A DNA stretch of 6,612 nt from Nitrospiraceae bacterium. Lineage in GTDB: Bacteria; Nitrospirota; Thermodesulfovibrionia; Thermodesulfovibrionales; UBA9159. A program made the translations under genes and the position numbers. How positions within the stretch are numbered: position 1 is the stretch's first letter; each line of letters opens with the position of its first letter. The stretch covers positions 6,743-13,354 of the forward strand of contig DMNE01000106.1 of the NCBI GenBank assembly GCA_003453735.1, in the 5' to 3' direction. This document shows positions 1 through 6,612 of the stretch, piece after piece. The notes below the pieces were generated by a model. That model did no database searches. It was not told the origin of the DNA and was given only the letters and a program-made list of their open reading frames with translations.

Positions 1-28
1 GCCGGTCACATAGAGCACGATGATTCTG

Positions 29-42
29 TATGCAATTGCATA
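29..42. repeat. Perfect 14-bp palindrome
   Basis: TATGCAATTGCATA reads identically on both strands; symmetry breaks at the next base on each side. It lies about 125 nt upstream of the small plus-strand gene. A perfect palindrome without a spacer is typical of a dimeric regulator site, but no regulator can be named, and AT-rich palindromes of this length also arise by chance. Confidence 0.4.
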
Positions 43-80
43 AATGAGAGAAAGTCATTTATCAGTGCCTACCCTTCTTC

Positions 81-115
81 TCCCTGTACTCAAGGATTAA
101 GAACGGTTACAGGGA
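81..115. repeat. Inverted repeat, 8-bp arms with 19-nt spacer
   Basis: The left arm TCCCTGTA (81-88) is the exact reverse complement of the right arm TACAGGGA (108-115). The repeat lies 50 nt upstream of the small plus-strand gene. The right arm is followed by a short T-rich stretch (ATCTTTT). It could be a weak stem-loop in a leader, the terminator of a gene to the left of the window, or a bipartite operator. The long loop argues against a strong intrinsic terminator. Confidence 0.4.
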
Positions 116-165
116 ATCTTTTGGGCACAAACGTATAGAAATAATGCGCATTCAATCAATGTGAG

Positions 166-552
166 ATGGTAGAAAAAGATTTGCATCATTATTATGAAAT
201 TCTTGAGATACCGCCCAATGCATCTTTTTCTGAGATCAAAGAGGCATACCATTACTTGAAAGAATTGTACACAGTTGAGTCTATTGTTACGTTACCTATT
301 GATGTCGACATTACGGAAGAATACAAAAAAGAACTACTTCACCAGATCGAAGATTCATATATAGCGTTGTTATGCTTACATGCACATGATGAGATTTCGC
401 AGCTCGCATACGATTTGTATGAAAAGAGAGGAACAGCCTCGGGACACGAACGAGAAGACTGGGCGGAAGCTGAAAAGGTTGTCATTTCGAAGTATATAAA
501 AGAAACGGAAGCCGGAACGGAACGTATTCAACACGAAATATACATTCGATAA
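166..552 (+). CDS. Small J-domain-like protein with DUF2934-like C-terminus
   Basis: A 128-residue, probably soluble and cytoplasmic protein, with no signal peptide or membrane segment. Residues 9-33 (YYEILEIPPNAS then EIKEAYHYLKELY) match helices I and II of a DnaJ-type J domain. The HPD loop that stimulates Hsp70 ATPase is absent: that position reads VESIVTLPID, followed by an acidic helix ending in IEDSYIALL. It is therefore a J-like rather than a co-chaperone domain. Similar N-terminal modules occur, as I recall, on helix-turn-helix proteins of deltaproteobacteria. Residues 76-109 (EISQLAYDLYEKRG, then GHEREDWAEAE) fit DUF2934, a short family of unknown function. The ATG at 166 is the only in-frame ATG after the TAA at 142-144. 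GTGAG just before it is a poor, overly close ribosome site, and TTG at 181 is a weaker alternative start. GC is about 39% over 181-540, well below the efflux genes. Function unknown. Confidence 0.75.
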   Translation: MVEKDLHHYYEILEIPPNASFSEIKEAYHYLKELYTVESIVTLPIDVDITEEYKKELLHQIEDSYIALLCLHAHDEISQLAYDLYEKRGTASGHEREDWAEAEKVVISKYIKETEAGTERIQHEIYIR

Positions 553-799
553 GGTGGCTGTAATCTCGACATAGTTACGTAATCAGGTGTGCGAGTTTCG
601 TTGCCATCAGTTCGCGCTTCCTGAATAAAAGAGCCGAAAAAACGATCACCTACTGCTGGGTGCAATTACCTCTTGACGAGCGCATGGAATTTCGCTCTAA
701 TGGCGTGCTGACCGAGATGGTTACCAAAACAGTCCTCATTTATCAAAGGCTCCGCTGCACGTTCTGAGAGAAGGGATACCCGCACACCGCGTCTTGGAT
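553..799. other. Convergent intergenic region, no recognised gene
   Basis: This 247-base gap separates the ends of the small plus-strand gene and the RND permease gene, which are transcribed toward each other. One plus-strand frame is open from 564 to a TGA at 765-767 (67 codons), but its only Met is at 684, it has no clear ribosome site and it resembles no family I recognise. No strong GC-rich hairpin plus T-run is seen for either gene. The best is a 4-bp stem (647-650 with 659-662) next to a run of six A at 637-642, which would read as a T-run on the minus strand. Confidence 0.5.
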
Positions 800-3700
800 C
801 TATGGTCTCGGAGATGGTGAGCTTTTGCCCGATCTCAGCTGTTCGTTCAGGCTTTCCATGAGTACGTAAAATACCGGCACAAATGGAATGGCAAGAAGCG
901 TCGAAGAGAGCATACCGCCGAAAACGACCGTCCCGATGGCGCGCTGGCCGGCAGAGCCCGCCCCGAAGGCGACTACCAGCGGCACCACTCCCAGAATGAA
1001 GGCAAAGGAGGTCATCACTATGGGGCGGAAGCGCCGCCGAGTCGCCTCGATGGCGGCCTCGGGTATGGACGTCCCTCCATGATGGAGGTCGCGCGCAAAT
1101 TCCACAATAAGAATGGCGTTCTTGCTCGCTAAGGCAATCATCAGCACCAGGCCCACCTGAGTATAAAGGTTGTTATCGTACCCCCGCGCGACAAGGGCAA
1201 GAAGCACTCCGACCAGCGCCACGGGGACAACCAGAATGACCGCCGCGGGTGAGGTCCAGCTCTCATATAACGCCGCCAGCACCAGGTATACCATGATGAT
1301 GGAAAGGGCATAAATAAAGTAAGCCTGATTGCCGACCTTTTTTTCCTGGTAACTAGAAGATGTCCAGTCATATGCCATCCCCGCAGGCAATTTTTGCGCG
1401 GCTGTCTGCTCCATAAAAGTGAGGGCCTGGCCGGAGCTGAACCCGGGGGCCGCTGAGCCGAAAATTGTCGCTGCCGGATAGAGGTTATAGCGCGTTATCA
1501 ATTCGGACCCCAGGACCGGCTTTACATCGAGCAGGGCTCCCATGGGGACCATTCCGCCTTCGGAATTGCGGACATAGAGGTCCTTTATGTCCGCAGGTTG
1601 CAGGCGATAGCGGTCGTCAGCCTGGACATATACCTGAAACACCTGGTTGTATTTGTCGAAGAAGTTGACAAATGAGGAGCCCAGATACGCCCGTAAAGTA
1701 CCAAAGACATCCGCTATAGGTACCTGATAAGCCTCCGCTTTCGTCCTGTCTATGTTCAGGTAAAGCTGCGGGCTGCCGACGATTAATGTGCTTTGAAGAC
1801 CCTGCAGGCCTTGTTCAGAATTGCCTGCATGAACGAGTTCGTCCGAGGCTCGCTTGAGCTCCGCCAATCCGAGACCGCTCCGATCTTCCACCAGCATCTG
1901 GAAGCCGCCTGTCTGCCCCAGTCCCCGGATTGGCGGAGGAATCGCCACAAAGGCCAGTGCGTCCTCGATTCCTGCTAGATCACGGTTTATATGCGAGATA
2001 ATAACGTCCTGGTTCAGAGCGGTACCTCGTACACTCCAATCCTTGTAAGTGAAAAACGTGGTTGAAACGTTGGAGACATTGGCGAAGTCCAGGACCGAAA
2101 AGCCGCCTATGGTGACCCATGATGCAACTCCAGGTGTCTTTTTCAAAATGGAATTGATTTTGTAAGCCAGCCGCTCCATCCGCGGCTGTGATGCGCCGGG
2201 AGGCAATATAGTCACCAGAATGGCATAACCCTGGTCTTCCGTTGGGAGAAATCCCGTCGGCCTGCTCAAAAAAAACCAAAACGACACGATGACGATACCC
2301 GCAAAAAGGATTGCAAACAGACCGGGACGTTTCACCATCCGGGTGACGCCTCCTATGTAGAGATTAGTCATGACCTGAAAGGCCCTGTTGAATCCGCGGG
2401 AAAACCAGTTTGGCGGTCTTTCTCCCCGCGGCCTCAGCCATAAAGCGCACTGCGCCGGCTTTAGGGTAAGCGCGTTTAAGGCACTGATGATTGTTGTGGA
2501 GGCTATCACGAGCGCGAATTGACGGAAGATCTGTCCGGTGAGGCCCGGGAGAAATGACGCAGGCAGGAAGACAGAGACGAGGGCCAGCGTAATCCCCATA
2601 ACAGGTCCTGTCAGTTCCTGCATTGCCTTGATCGTAGCGTCCTTCGGCGGCAAGCCCCGTTCGATGTAGTAGGAGCTGTTTTCAACAATGACAATCGCAT
2701 CGTCCACCACAATACCGATAACAAGGACCAGCGCAAACAGGGTCATGAGGTTTATGGTGAAACCGAGCGCAGCTATGGCGATAAAGGCGCCGATGATGGT
2801 AACCGGAACGGTAGTGGCCGGAACCAGCACGGCCCTGAAATTTTGAAGGAACACAACGATGACGATGAGCACTAGAATACCGGCTATGAGCAAGGTCTCA
2901 TATACCTTCGATATGGCCTCCCTGACAAACGTGGTAGTGTCGTATGGGATGGCGTATTTCAGGCCTGCTGGAAACGTCTTGCTCATGTCCGTTAGGGCGC
3001 TATAAATGCTGTCTGCGACGGCGATGGCATTGGCCTCCGGCAAAGCAAACACTACGATCAGGGCGGAATTATGGCCTGTGGCCCGGGCAAAATTGCTGAA
3101 GTTCTGCTGGCTCAGCTCCACTTTCGCTATATCGCGCAGTCGTACGATCTGAGGGGACGTGCCGGCGGCCGTCTTGACGATGATATTCTCAAACTGGCTT
3201 TCACTGGACAGCCGGCCGAGAGCGGTTATGGTGAGTTGGGTCGGCTGATTCTCCGGCACCGGTGGAACGCCCAACTGACCGGCGGCAACCTCGGCGTTCT
3301 GGCCCTGTATGGCTGCTACTACATCGGATGTATTAAGACCGAAGGTCTGCAGCCTTTTAGGGTCCAGCCATACCCTCATACTATAAGGACCGGCGCCAAA
3401 TACCCTTATCTGGCCGACGCCTGGCAACCGCGCAAGGGGGTTTTGCATATTTATGATGCCGTAGTTGGAAAGAAATATATCGCTAAAACGGTCGTCATCT
3501 GAGTAAAGGCTTGCGACCAGCAGAATATTGGGAGAGACTTTCTTGACCGTGACCCCTTGCTCCTGGGCGCCGCCGGGAAGTTGCGACAAAGAGCTGTTTA
3601 CATAGTTTTGCACCTGCGCCAGCGCCGTGTCGAGGTTTGTCCCGATGTCGAAGGTAATCGTAAGCGTATAGGCCCCGTCGCTACCACTGGTGGAAGACAT

Positions 3701-3934
3701 GTAGATAGCCCCTTCAACACCGTTTACGAACTGTTCGATCGGCACTGCGATGGTGTCCGCCACAACTTGGGCGCTGGCCCCCGGGTAACGTGCGGTAACC
3801 TGGATGGTCGGAGGGACGATCTGCGGGTACTGGGCAACCGGCAAGCGCGTGAGGAAGATGCTCCCGATGAGTACCGTGATTATTGCTATGACATTGGCGA
3901 AAATGGGCCGTTCTATAAAAAATTTCGAGATCAC
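800..3934 (-). CDS. RND multidrug efflux permease, HAE1 family (AcrB/MexB-like)
   Basis: The inner-membrane proton/drug antiporter of the tripartite pump, 1044 residues, full length for the HAE1 family (AcrB is 1049). TM1 lies near 10-29. A first periplasmic porter/docking half follows, then TM2-TM6 (about 343-495) and TM7 (about 538-556). A second periplasmic half precedes TM8-TM12 (about 872-1025). The proton-relay residues are intact: D411 and D412 in TM4 (IGIVVDDAIVIVEN), K938 in TM10 (ASKNAILIVEFARD), and R968 and T975 around TM11 (RRFRPIVMTSFAFILG), matching AcrB D407, D408, K940, R971 and T978. The N-terminus (FFIERPIFANVIAI) is typical. The start is GTG, overlapping the adaptor stop as GTGA, with GAAGGG six bases upstream, implying translational coupling. 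The segment equivalent to AcrB's glycine-rich switch loop (here about 610-625) is glycine-poor. Amphiphilic drug, dye, detergent or solvent substrates are inferred from the family; the actual substrate cannot be read from sequence. Confidence 0.97.
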   Translation of the reverse strand: MISKFFIERPIFANVIAIITVLIGSIFLTRLPVAQYPQIVPPTIQVTARYPGASAQVVADTIAVPIEQFVNGVEGAIYMSSTSGSDGAYTLTITFDIGTNLDTALAQVQNYVNSSLSQLPGGAQEQGVTVKKVSPNILLVASLYSDDDRFSDIFLSNYGIINMQNPLARLPGVGQIRVFGAGPYSMRVWLDPKRLQTFGLNTSDVVAAIQGQNAEVAAGQLGVPPVPENQPTQLTITALGRLSSESQFENIIVKTAAGTSPQIVRLRDIAKVELSQQNFSNFARATGHNSALIVVFALPEANAIAVADSIYSALTDMSKTFPAGLKYAIPYDTTTFVREAISKVYETLLIAGILVLIVIVVFLQNFRAVLVPATTVPVTIIGAFIAIAALGFTINLMTLFALVLVIGIVVDDAIVIVENSSYYIERGLPPKDATIKAMQELTGPVMGITLALVSVFLPASFLPGLTGQIFRQFALVIASTTIISALNALTLKPAQCALWLRPRGERPPNWFSRGFNRAFQVMTNLYIGGVTRMVKRPGLFAILFAGIVIVSFWFFLSRPTGFLPTEDQGYAILVTILPPGASQPRMERLAYKINSILKKTPGVASWVTIGGFSVLDFANVSNVSTTFFTYKDWSVRGTALNQDVIISHINRDLAGIEDALAFVAIPPPIRGLGQTGGFQMLVEDRSGLGLAELKRASDELVHAGNSEQGLQGLQSTLIVGSPQLYLNIDRTKAEAYQVPIADVFGTLRAYLGSSFVNFFDKYNQVFQVYVQADDRYRLQPADIKDLYVRNSEGGMVPMGALLDVKPVLGSELITRYNLYPAATIFGSAAPGFSSGQALTFMEQTAAQKLPAGMAYDWTSSSYQEKKVGNQAYFIYALSIIMVYLVLAALYESWTSPAAVILVVPVALVGVLLALVARGYDNNLYTQVGLVLMIALASKNAILIVEFARDLHHGGTSIPEAAIEATRRRFRPIVMTSFAFILGVVPLVVAFGAGSAGQRAIGTVVFGGMLSSTLLAIPFVPVFYVLMESLNEQLRSGKSSPSPRP

Positions 3935-5091
3935 CGGTTTCCCTTCATCGCCGCATTCTCCCCCTCTGGGGCGACGCGGCTTCCCGGGTGAGCTTTCAAT
4001 AAGGCGCTGACAACAATTCTTTCGTTTCCCGCGAGCCCTTCTTCAATGACGCGCAGATTGCCTTCAAGGGGACCGGTTTTGACGCTGCGGCGCTCAACGA
4101 CGTTTTGCTGGTTGACAACAAGTACGTATGCGCCCTCCTGGTCGTTGCCGGCTGCCGTGGCGGGCACGAGCATTGCCACCCTGCTTTCCACAGGCACGCG
4201 CACCCGGGCATAAAGACCGGGCATGATTTTCCCGGCAGGGTTCGGGAGGACTCCCCGCATCGGAAGCGTTCCGGTAGAGTTAGAGATGCTGATTGCCGTG
4301 AAATCGATCTGCCCCTGGTGGGGGTACCCTTCCTCACCAACCAGACCCGCCCAAAAAGGCCATTTCGCGGCAACTCCCGGTATACCGCGCGCATTTTTCA
4401 GGAGACGGACGAGGTCCATATCGCTGACCGTGAAATAAACATAGATAGGGTCTATCTGACTCATTTGGGCAAGGTCGGTGTTTGTCGTTGATGAACCTAC
4501 GAGGTTGCCGGGATCCTGAAGTCTTCGATCGATCCTGCCGTCAAAAGGGGCAGTGACCTGCGTGTAGCCAAGATTCAGCCTGGCGAGCTCCTCGTTCGCT
4601 ATCGCTGTCATAAGGTTTGCCTCGGCTGAATCCCGTTGATATCGCCAGTTGTCCACGTCGGATTGCGAAGCGGCCTTGTCAGGCAAAAGATTCGTGTAGC
4701 GGGTGAATTGACTCTGTGCATATTGGAGCTGGGCTTTTAGCATTAAGACTTGCCCCTCCGCCTGCTGCAGACTGTCTGTGTAAGTATCCTGCTGAATGAG
4801 AAAAAGCAGTTGTCCTTTTTTCACCATTTGCCCATCGTGGAAAAACACTTTGTCCAGATATCCTGCGACTCTGGCTACAAGTTGTGCGGTATTGACAGCC
4901 TGCGTATTGCCTGTGAGTTCGAGATAGTAGGTGACCTTACGCTGCAGCGGCTGAACGACGGATACTCTCGGGGGAGGAGGCGGCGGAGCCTGAGGCTTTT
5001 TCCCTTTGCAGCCGGCAAAACAAAAAAGACAAAAAAGGAAAGTCGCACCAGCTGTGACATTTATCAAGGTCTTTCTTTTCTTGCAATCCAT
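3931..5091 (-). CDS. RND efflux periplasmic adaptor (membrane fusion) lipoprotein, AcrA/MexA-like
   Basis: A 386-residue adaptor that joins the RND permease to the outer-membrane channel. The N-terminus has basic residues (KKRK, 4-7), a hydrophobic core (about 9-26) and a lipobox-like FAGC ending at C28, so it should be a lipid-anchored periplasmic protein. Position -3 is Phe rather than the usual Leu. A proline run (36-41) forms a linker. Domains in order: first half of the lipoyl/barrel-sandwich domain (about 68-103, GYLDKVFFHDGQMVKKGQLL), alpha-helical hairpin (about 104-173), second lipoyl half (GYTQVTAPFDGRIDRRL, 175-191, then DPGNLV), beta-barrel (about 205-300, including IDPIYVYFTVSD and MRGVLPNPAGKIMPGLYARV) and a membrane-proximal domain (about 303-375). 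This is the standard AcrA/MexA plan and length. Start: ATG at 5091 with GGAGG seven bases upstream. It is 33 nt downstream of the outer-membrane factor gene and overlaps the permease start by 4 nt. Confidence 0.95.
   Translation of the reverse strand: MDCKKRKTLINVTAGATFLFCLFCFAGCKGKKPQAPPPPPPRVSVVQPLQRKVTYYLELTGNTQAVNTAQLVARVAGYLDKVFFHDGQMVKKGQLLFLIQQDTYTDSLQQAEGQVLMLKAQLQYAQSQFTRYTNLLPDKAASQSDVDNWRYQRDSAEANLMTAIANEELARLNLGYTQVTAPFDGRIDRRLQDPGNLVGSSTTNTDLAQMSQIDPIYVYFTVSDMDLVRLLKNARGIPGVAAKWPFWAGLVGEEGYPHQGQIDFTAISISNSTGTLPMRGVLPNPAGKIMPGLYARVRVPVESRVAMLVPATAAGNDQEGAYVLVVNQQNVVERRSVKTGPLEGNLRVIEEGLAGNERIVVSALLKAHPGSRVAPEGENAAMKGNR
3941..3946 (-). promoter_or_regulatory. Ribosome binding site of RND permease
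   Basis: On the minus strand this reads GAAGGG, six bases before the GTG start at 3934. It lies inside the last codons of the adaptor gene. Together with the 4-nt GTGA stop/start overlap, it supports the GTG start and coupled translation of adaptor and permease. Confidence 0.6.
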
Positions 5092-5098
5092 TAATTTG

Positions 5099-5103
5099 CC
5101 TCC
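5099..5103 (-). promoter_or_regulatory. Ribosome binding site of the adaptor gene
   Basis: The minus strand reads GGAGG seven bases before the ATG at 5091, a strong Shine-Dalgarno match. It lies in the 33-nt gap after the outer-membrane factor stop and fixes the adaptor start at the ATG that begins the lipoprotein signal peptide. Confidence 0.75.
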
Positions 5104-5124
5104 GCGTTGCCTGCTTTATGCTGC

Positions 5125-6612
5125 TTACCAGTCAGGAAGCCGAATGAGGGATTTCGGTTCCTCGAAGACCGGCGGGTTATACGATGCGGGAGCGAGCAAT
5201 TTCCCCCAGTTGGTACGTTTTGCCATCTCCGTCTTAATCTCGGTTGGTAGCAGATCTTTTCCTTCCCGGATCTCCCAGCCGCCACCCAGGGCCCTGTAAA
5301 CTCCCACCAGACTGCTGGAGATGTTCCCCAGAGTACTGGCTAAATTATCCTGCGTATTTAAAAGTGCCTGCTGGGCTATGATAACCGTTGTAAAATCCTT
5401 AATCCCTTTGCGGTATTGCAGGACTGCCAGGTCGAGGGCTTTCTTCGCAGCCTCCGTACTCCGGGCTAAAAGCCGAGCCCGGTCCTGAGCCAACAGGAAA
5501 GCGGTCAGATTGTCCTCGACCTCCTGCTGGGCCGAAAGGACGGCGTTTTGATAGGTAATGAGCAACTCTTGAAACCGGGCATCCTGCAGGCGGACATTGT
5601 TCGTGATCCGGCCATAATTGAAAAGATTCCATTGGAAGGCGGGCCCGATCTGGTAGGTGCGGCTCTTCCACTGAAATATGTCGATCAGATTCGATTGCCC
5701 GACATCACTTGAACCAAAGCCAAACATTCCGGCCAGCGAGAAAGCCGGGTAGAGGTCCGCTTTGGCCACGCCGATCTGGGCACATTGTGCCGCCGCCTGT
5801 AGTTGGGCATTCCGGACGTCCGGTCTCCGTCGTAACAAGTCGGCAGGGATGCCCACGACGACCTCAGTGGGAGAGACCGGAATATCTGAAGAGCCAGCCA
5901 GTTCATCCGTTAGATGACTGGGCGGCAAACCGAGGAGCACGCTGAGCGTATCTTTGGCCTGCCGCAACAGGGCCTCAAGAGGAGGGATAGAAGCTTCCGT
6001 ATTATAAAGTACCGTTTTGGCCTGATCGACGTCTAATTGAGATGAGGTGCCGTACTCGTACCGGGCCTCGGCGATTTTCAGACTCTCCTTCTGCGTCTCT
6101 ACGTTTTCGCGCGCGATGGCAATCCGCTTTTCGAAGGTCCTGATCAGGATATAGGAATTTGCCACATTGGACGTCAGGCTCACCAGGGCGTTGTCATAGT
6201 TCGCAATTGAGGAAAGCCAGCTCGCATTACCTGACTCGACGGCACGGCGGAACTTCCCCCAAAAATCGATCTCCCAGGCAGCTTGAAGCCCAATCTCGGA
6301 TTGCCAATAGCTCAAAATAGAAGAGGTAAAGTTGGGGGCACCTTCGCTCGTCCGGTTATACTGCAAGGAACCGAATGCCTGCTGAGTCTGAGGGAAAAGT
6401 CCTCCAACGGCGATGCCGAGCTGGGCTCGAGCCTCCAGTACCCGGACACCCGCGATCCTGAGAGAAAGGTTCTCCCGGTAAGCCCGCTCAATCAGCCGGT
6501 CGAGGACTGGGTCGTTGAATATCTGCCACCAGTTACGATATTCCGTCGGCTCTGGTTTCACACGCTGATCACCTGCATCCAGCCAAGCTTGTGAAACTGC
6601 AACCGGAGGACG
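5125..6612 (-). CDS. RND efflux outer-membrane factor, OprM/NodT family (5' end cut by window edge)
   Basis: The outer-membrane channel of the tripartite pump; OprM-type proteins form a trimeric beta-barrel with a long periplasmic alpha-barrel. 495 residues are visible. The reading frame stays open from the TAA at 5125-5127 to the window edge, so the gene starts to the right. A GTG at 6561 is unlikely to be the start: the 17 residues before it (RPPVAVSQAW and on) match the mature N-terminus of this family, just before WWQIFNDPVLDRLI. The signal peptide, lipobox cysteine and GPDY-type motif should lie just outside. Hallmarks, numbered from the first visible residue: AWEIDFWGKFRRAVE (112-126), the first OEP helix pair with EARYEYGTSSQLDVDQAK (182-199), GIPADLLRRRPDVRNAQLQA (254-273), FQWNLFNYGRITNNV (326-340), the second OEP repeat (about 341-432) and GVYRALGGGW (437-446). 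A tail of about 49 residues follows ALGGGW. It is the first of the three efflux genes in transcription order. Confidence 0.95.
   Translation of the reverse strand, partial: RPPVAVSQAWLDAGDQRVKPEPTEYRNWWQIFNDPVLDRLIERAYRENLSLRIAGVRVLEARAQLGIAVGGLFPQTQQAFGSLQYNRTSEGAPNFTSSILSYWQSEIGLQAAWEIDFWGKFRRAVESGNASWLSSIANYDNALVSLTSNVANSYILIRTFEKRIAIARENVETQKESLKIAEARYEYGTSSQLDVDQAKTVLYNTEASIPPLEALLRQAKDTLSVLLGLPPSHLTDELAGSSDIPVSPTEVVVGIPADLLRRRPDVRNAQLQAAAQCAQIGVAKADLYPAFSLAGMFGFGSSDVGQSNLIDIFQWKSRTYQIGPAFQWNLFNYGRITNNVRLQDARFQELLITYQNAVLSAQQEVEDNLTAFLLAQDRARLLARSTEAAKKALDLAVLQYRKGIKDFTTVIIAQQALLNTQDNLASTLGNISSSLVGVYRALGGGWEIREGKDLLPTEIKTEMAKRTNWGKLLAPASYNPPVFEEPKSLIRLPDW

Larger units (their letters stand above)
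1..165. other. Intergenic/leader region at left window edge
   Basis: No gene could be recognised here. The plus-strand frame starting at base 1 is open from the window edge to a TAG at 136-138 (about 45 codons), but the peptide resembles no family I know, so it could be the tail of an upstream gene or chance. In the second plus-strand frame a TAG lies at 11-13. A minus-strand ATG at 58-56 is open to the left edge for 19 codons and is also unsupported. The region holds two symmetrical sequences, listed separately, and presumably carries the promoter of the downstream small gene. An AT-rich hexamer TATAGA at 134-139 resembles a -10 box, but no matching -35 box sits at the usual distance. Confidence 0.5.

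Noticed and set aside
107..139. Candidate sigma-70 promoter (TTACAG at 107-112 and TATAGA at 134-139)
   Set aside because: The spacer is 21 nt rather than 16-18, and the first box overlaps the inverted repeat arm. Not strong enough to list as a promoter.
637..662. Possible minus-strand terminator: 4-bp stem (CACC/GGTG) followed by six T
   Set aside because: The stem is only 4 bp with an 8-nt loop, four bases separate it from the T-run, and it lies about 140 nt past the permease stop. Too weak to call.
564..767. 67-codon open plus-strand frame in the convergent intergenic gap
   Set aside because: No ribosome site, only one Met far inside the frame, and no recognisable family. An open frame of this length can occur by chance.
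3071..3991. Two long plus-strand open frames (3071-3502 and 3557-3991) opposite the permease and adaptor genes
   Set aside because: They lie antisense to strongly supported RND coding sequence, have no recognisable domains or ribosome sites, and are arginine- and glycine-rich in the way expected of reverse-strand shadows.
4105..5299. Several plus-strand and alternative-frame minus-strand open frames across the adaptor and the end of the outer-membrane factor gene
   Set aside because: All overlap well-supported genes in other frames and their peptides show no family features; they are by-products of GC-biased coding sequence.
6559..6561. GTG start codon for the outer-membrane factor
   Set aside because: The frame is open upstream to the window edge and the upstream residues match the family N-terminus, so this is an internal Val codon.

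Overview
The window holds most of a three-gene tripartite RND multidrug-efflux operon on the minus strand and one small, unrelated gene on the plus strand at the left end. Two things point to a Gram-negative bacterium: the operon encodes an outer-membrane channel, a lipid-anchored periplasmic adaptor and an inner-membrane RND pump, and the codon use is mixed (hand-counted rows in the operon run from about 47 to 68% GC). The small plus-strand protein pairs a DnaJ-like N-terminal domain with a DUF2934-like C-terminus. Together with the style of the pump, this suggests a deltaproteobacterial (Desulfobacterota, Syntrophobacter/Syntrophorhabdus/Geobacter-like) lineage, but that placement is inference only.

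Layout. Positions 1-165 are non-coding as far as can be seen. They contain a perfect 14-bp palindrome and an 8-bp spaced inverted repeat upstream of the small gene. Positions 166-552 (+) encode a 128-residue protein with a J-domain-like N-terminus that lacks the HPD motif and a DUF2934-like C-terminus. Positions 553-799 lie between convergent genes and hold no recognised gene or convincing terminator. The efflux operon then fills the rest on the minus strand and is transcribed right to left. It begins with an OprM/NodT-type outer-membrane factor (5125 to beyond 6612, 5' end cut by the window edge). After a 33-nt gap comes an AcrA/MexA-type adaptor lipoprotein (3931-5091). An HAE1-type RND permease (800-3934) follows and overlaps the adaptor by 4 nt (GTGA).

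How the genes work together: the permease uses the proton gradient to pick up amphiphilic substrates from the inner membrane and periplasm. The adaptor bridges it to the trimeric outer-membrane channel, giving one path out of the cell. All three parts come from one transcript, so the unit looks self-sufficient. The operon promoter and any local regulator lie to the right of the window. The order OMF-MFP-RND differs from the textbook MFP-RND-OMF order but is found in many operons of this type. No RNA genes, CRISPR arrays or intact mobile elements were seen. Nothing here is clearly a new system; the small J-like/DUF2934 protein is the least ordinary element.
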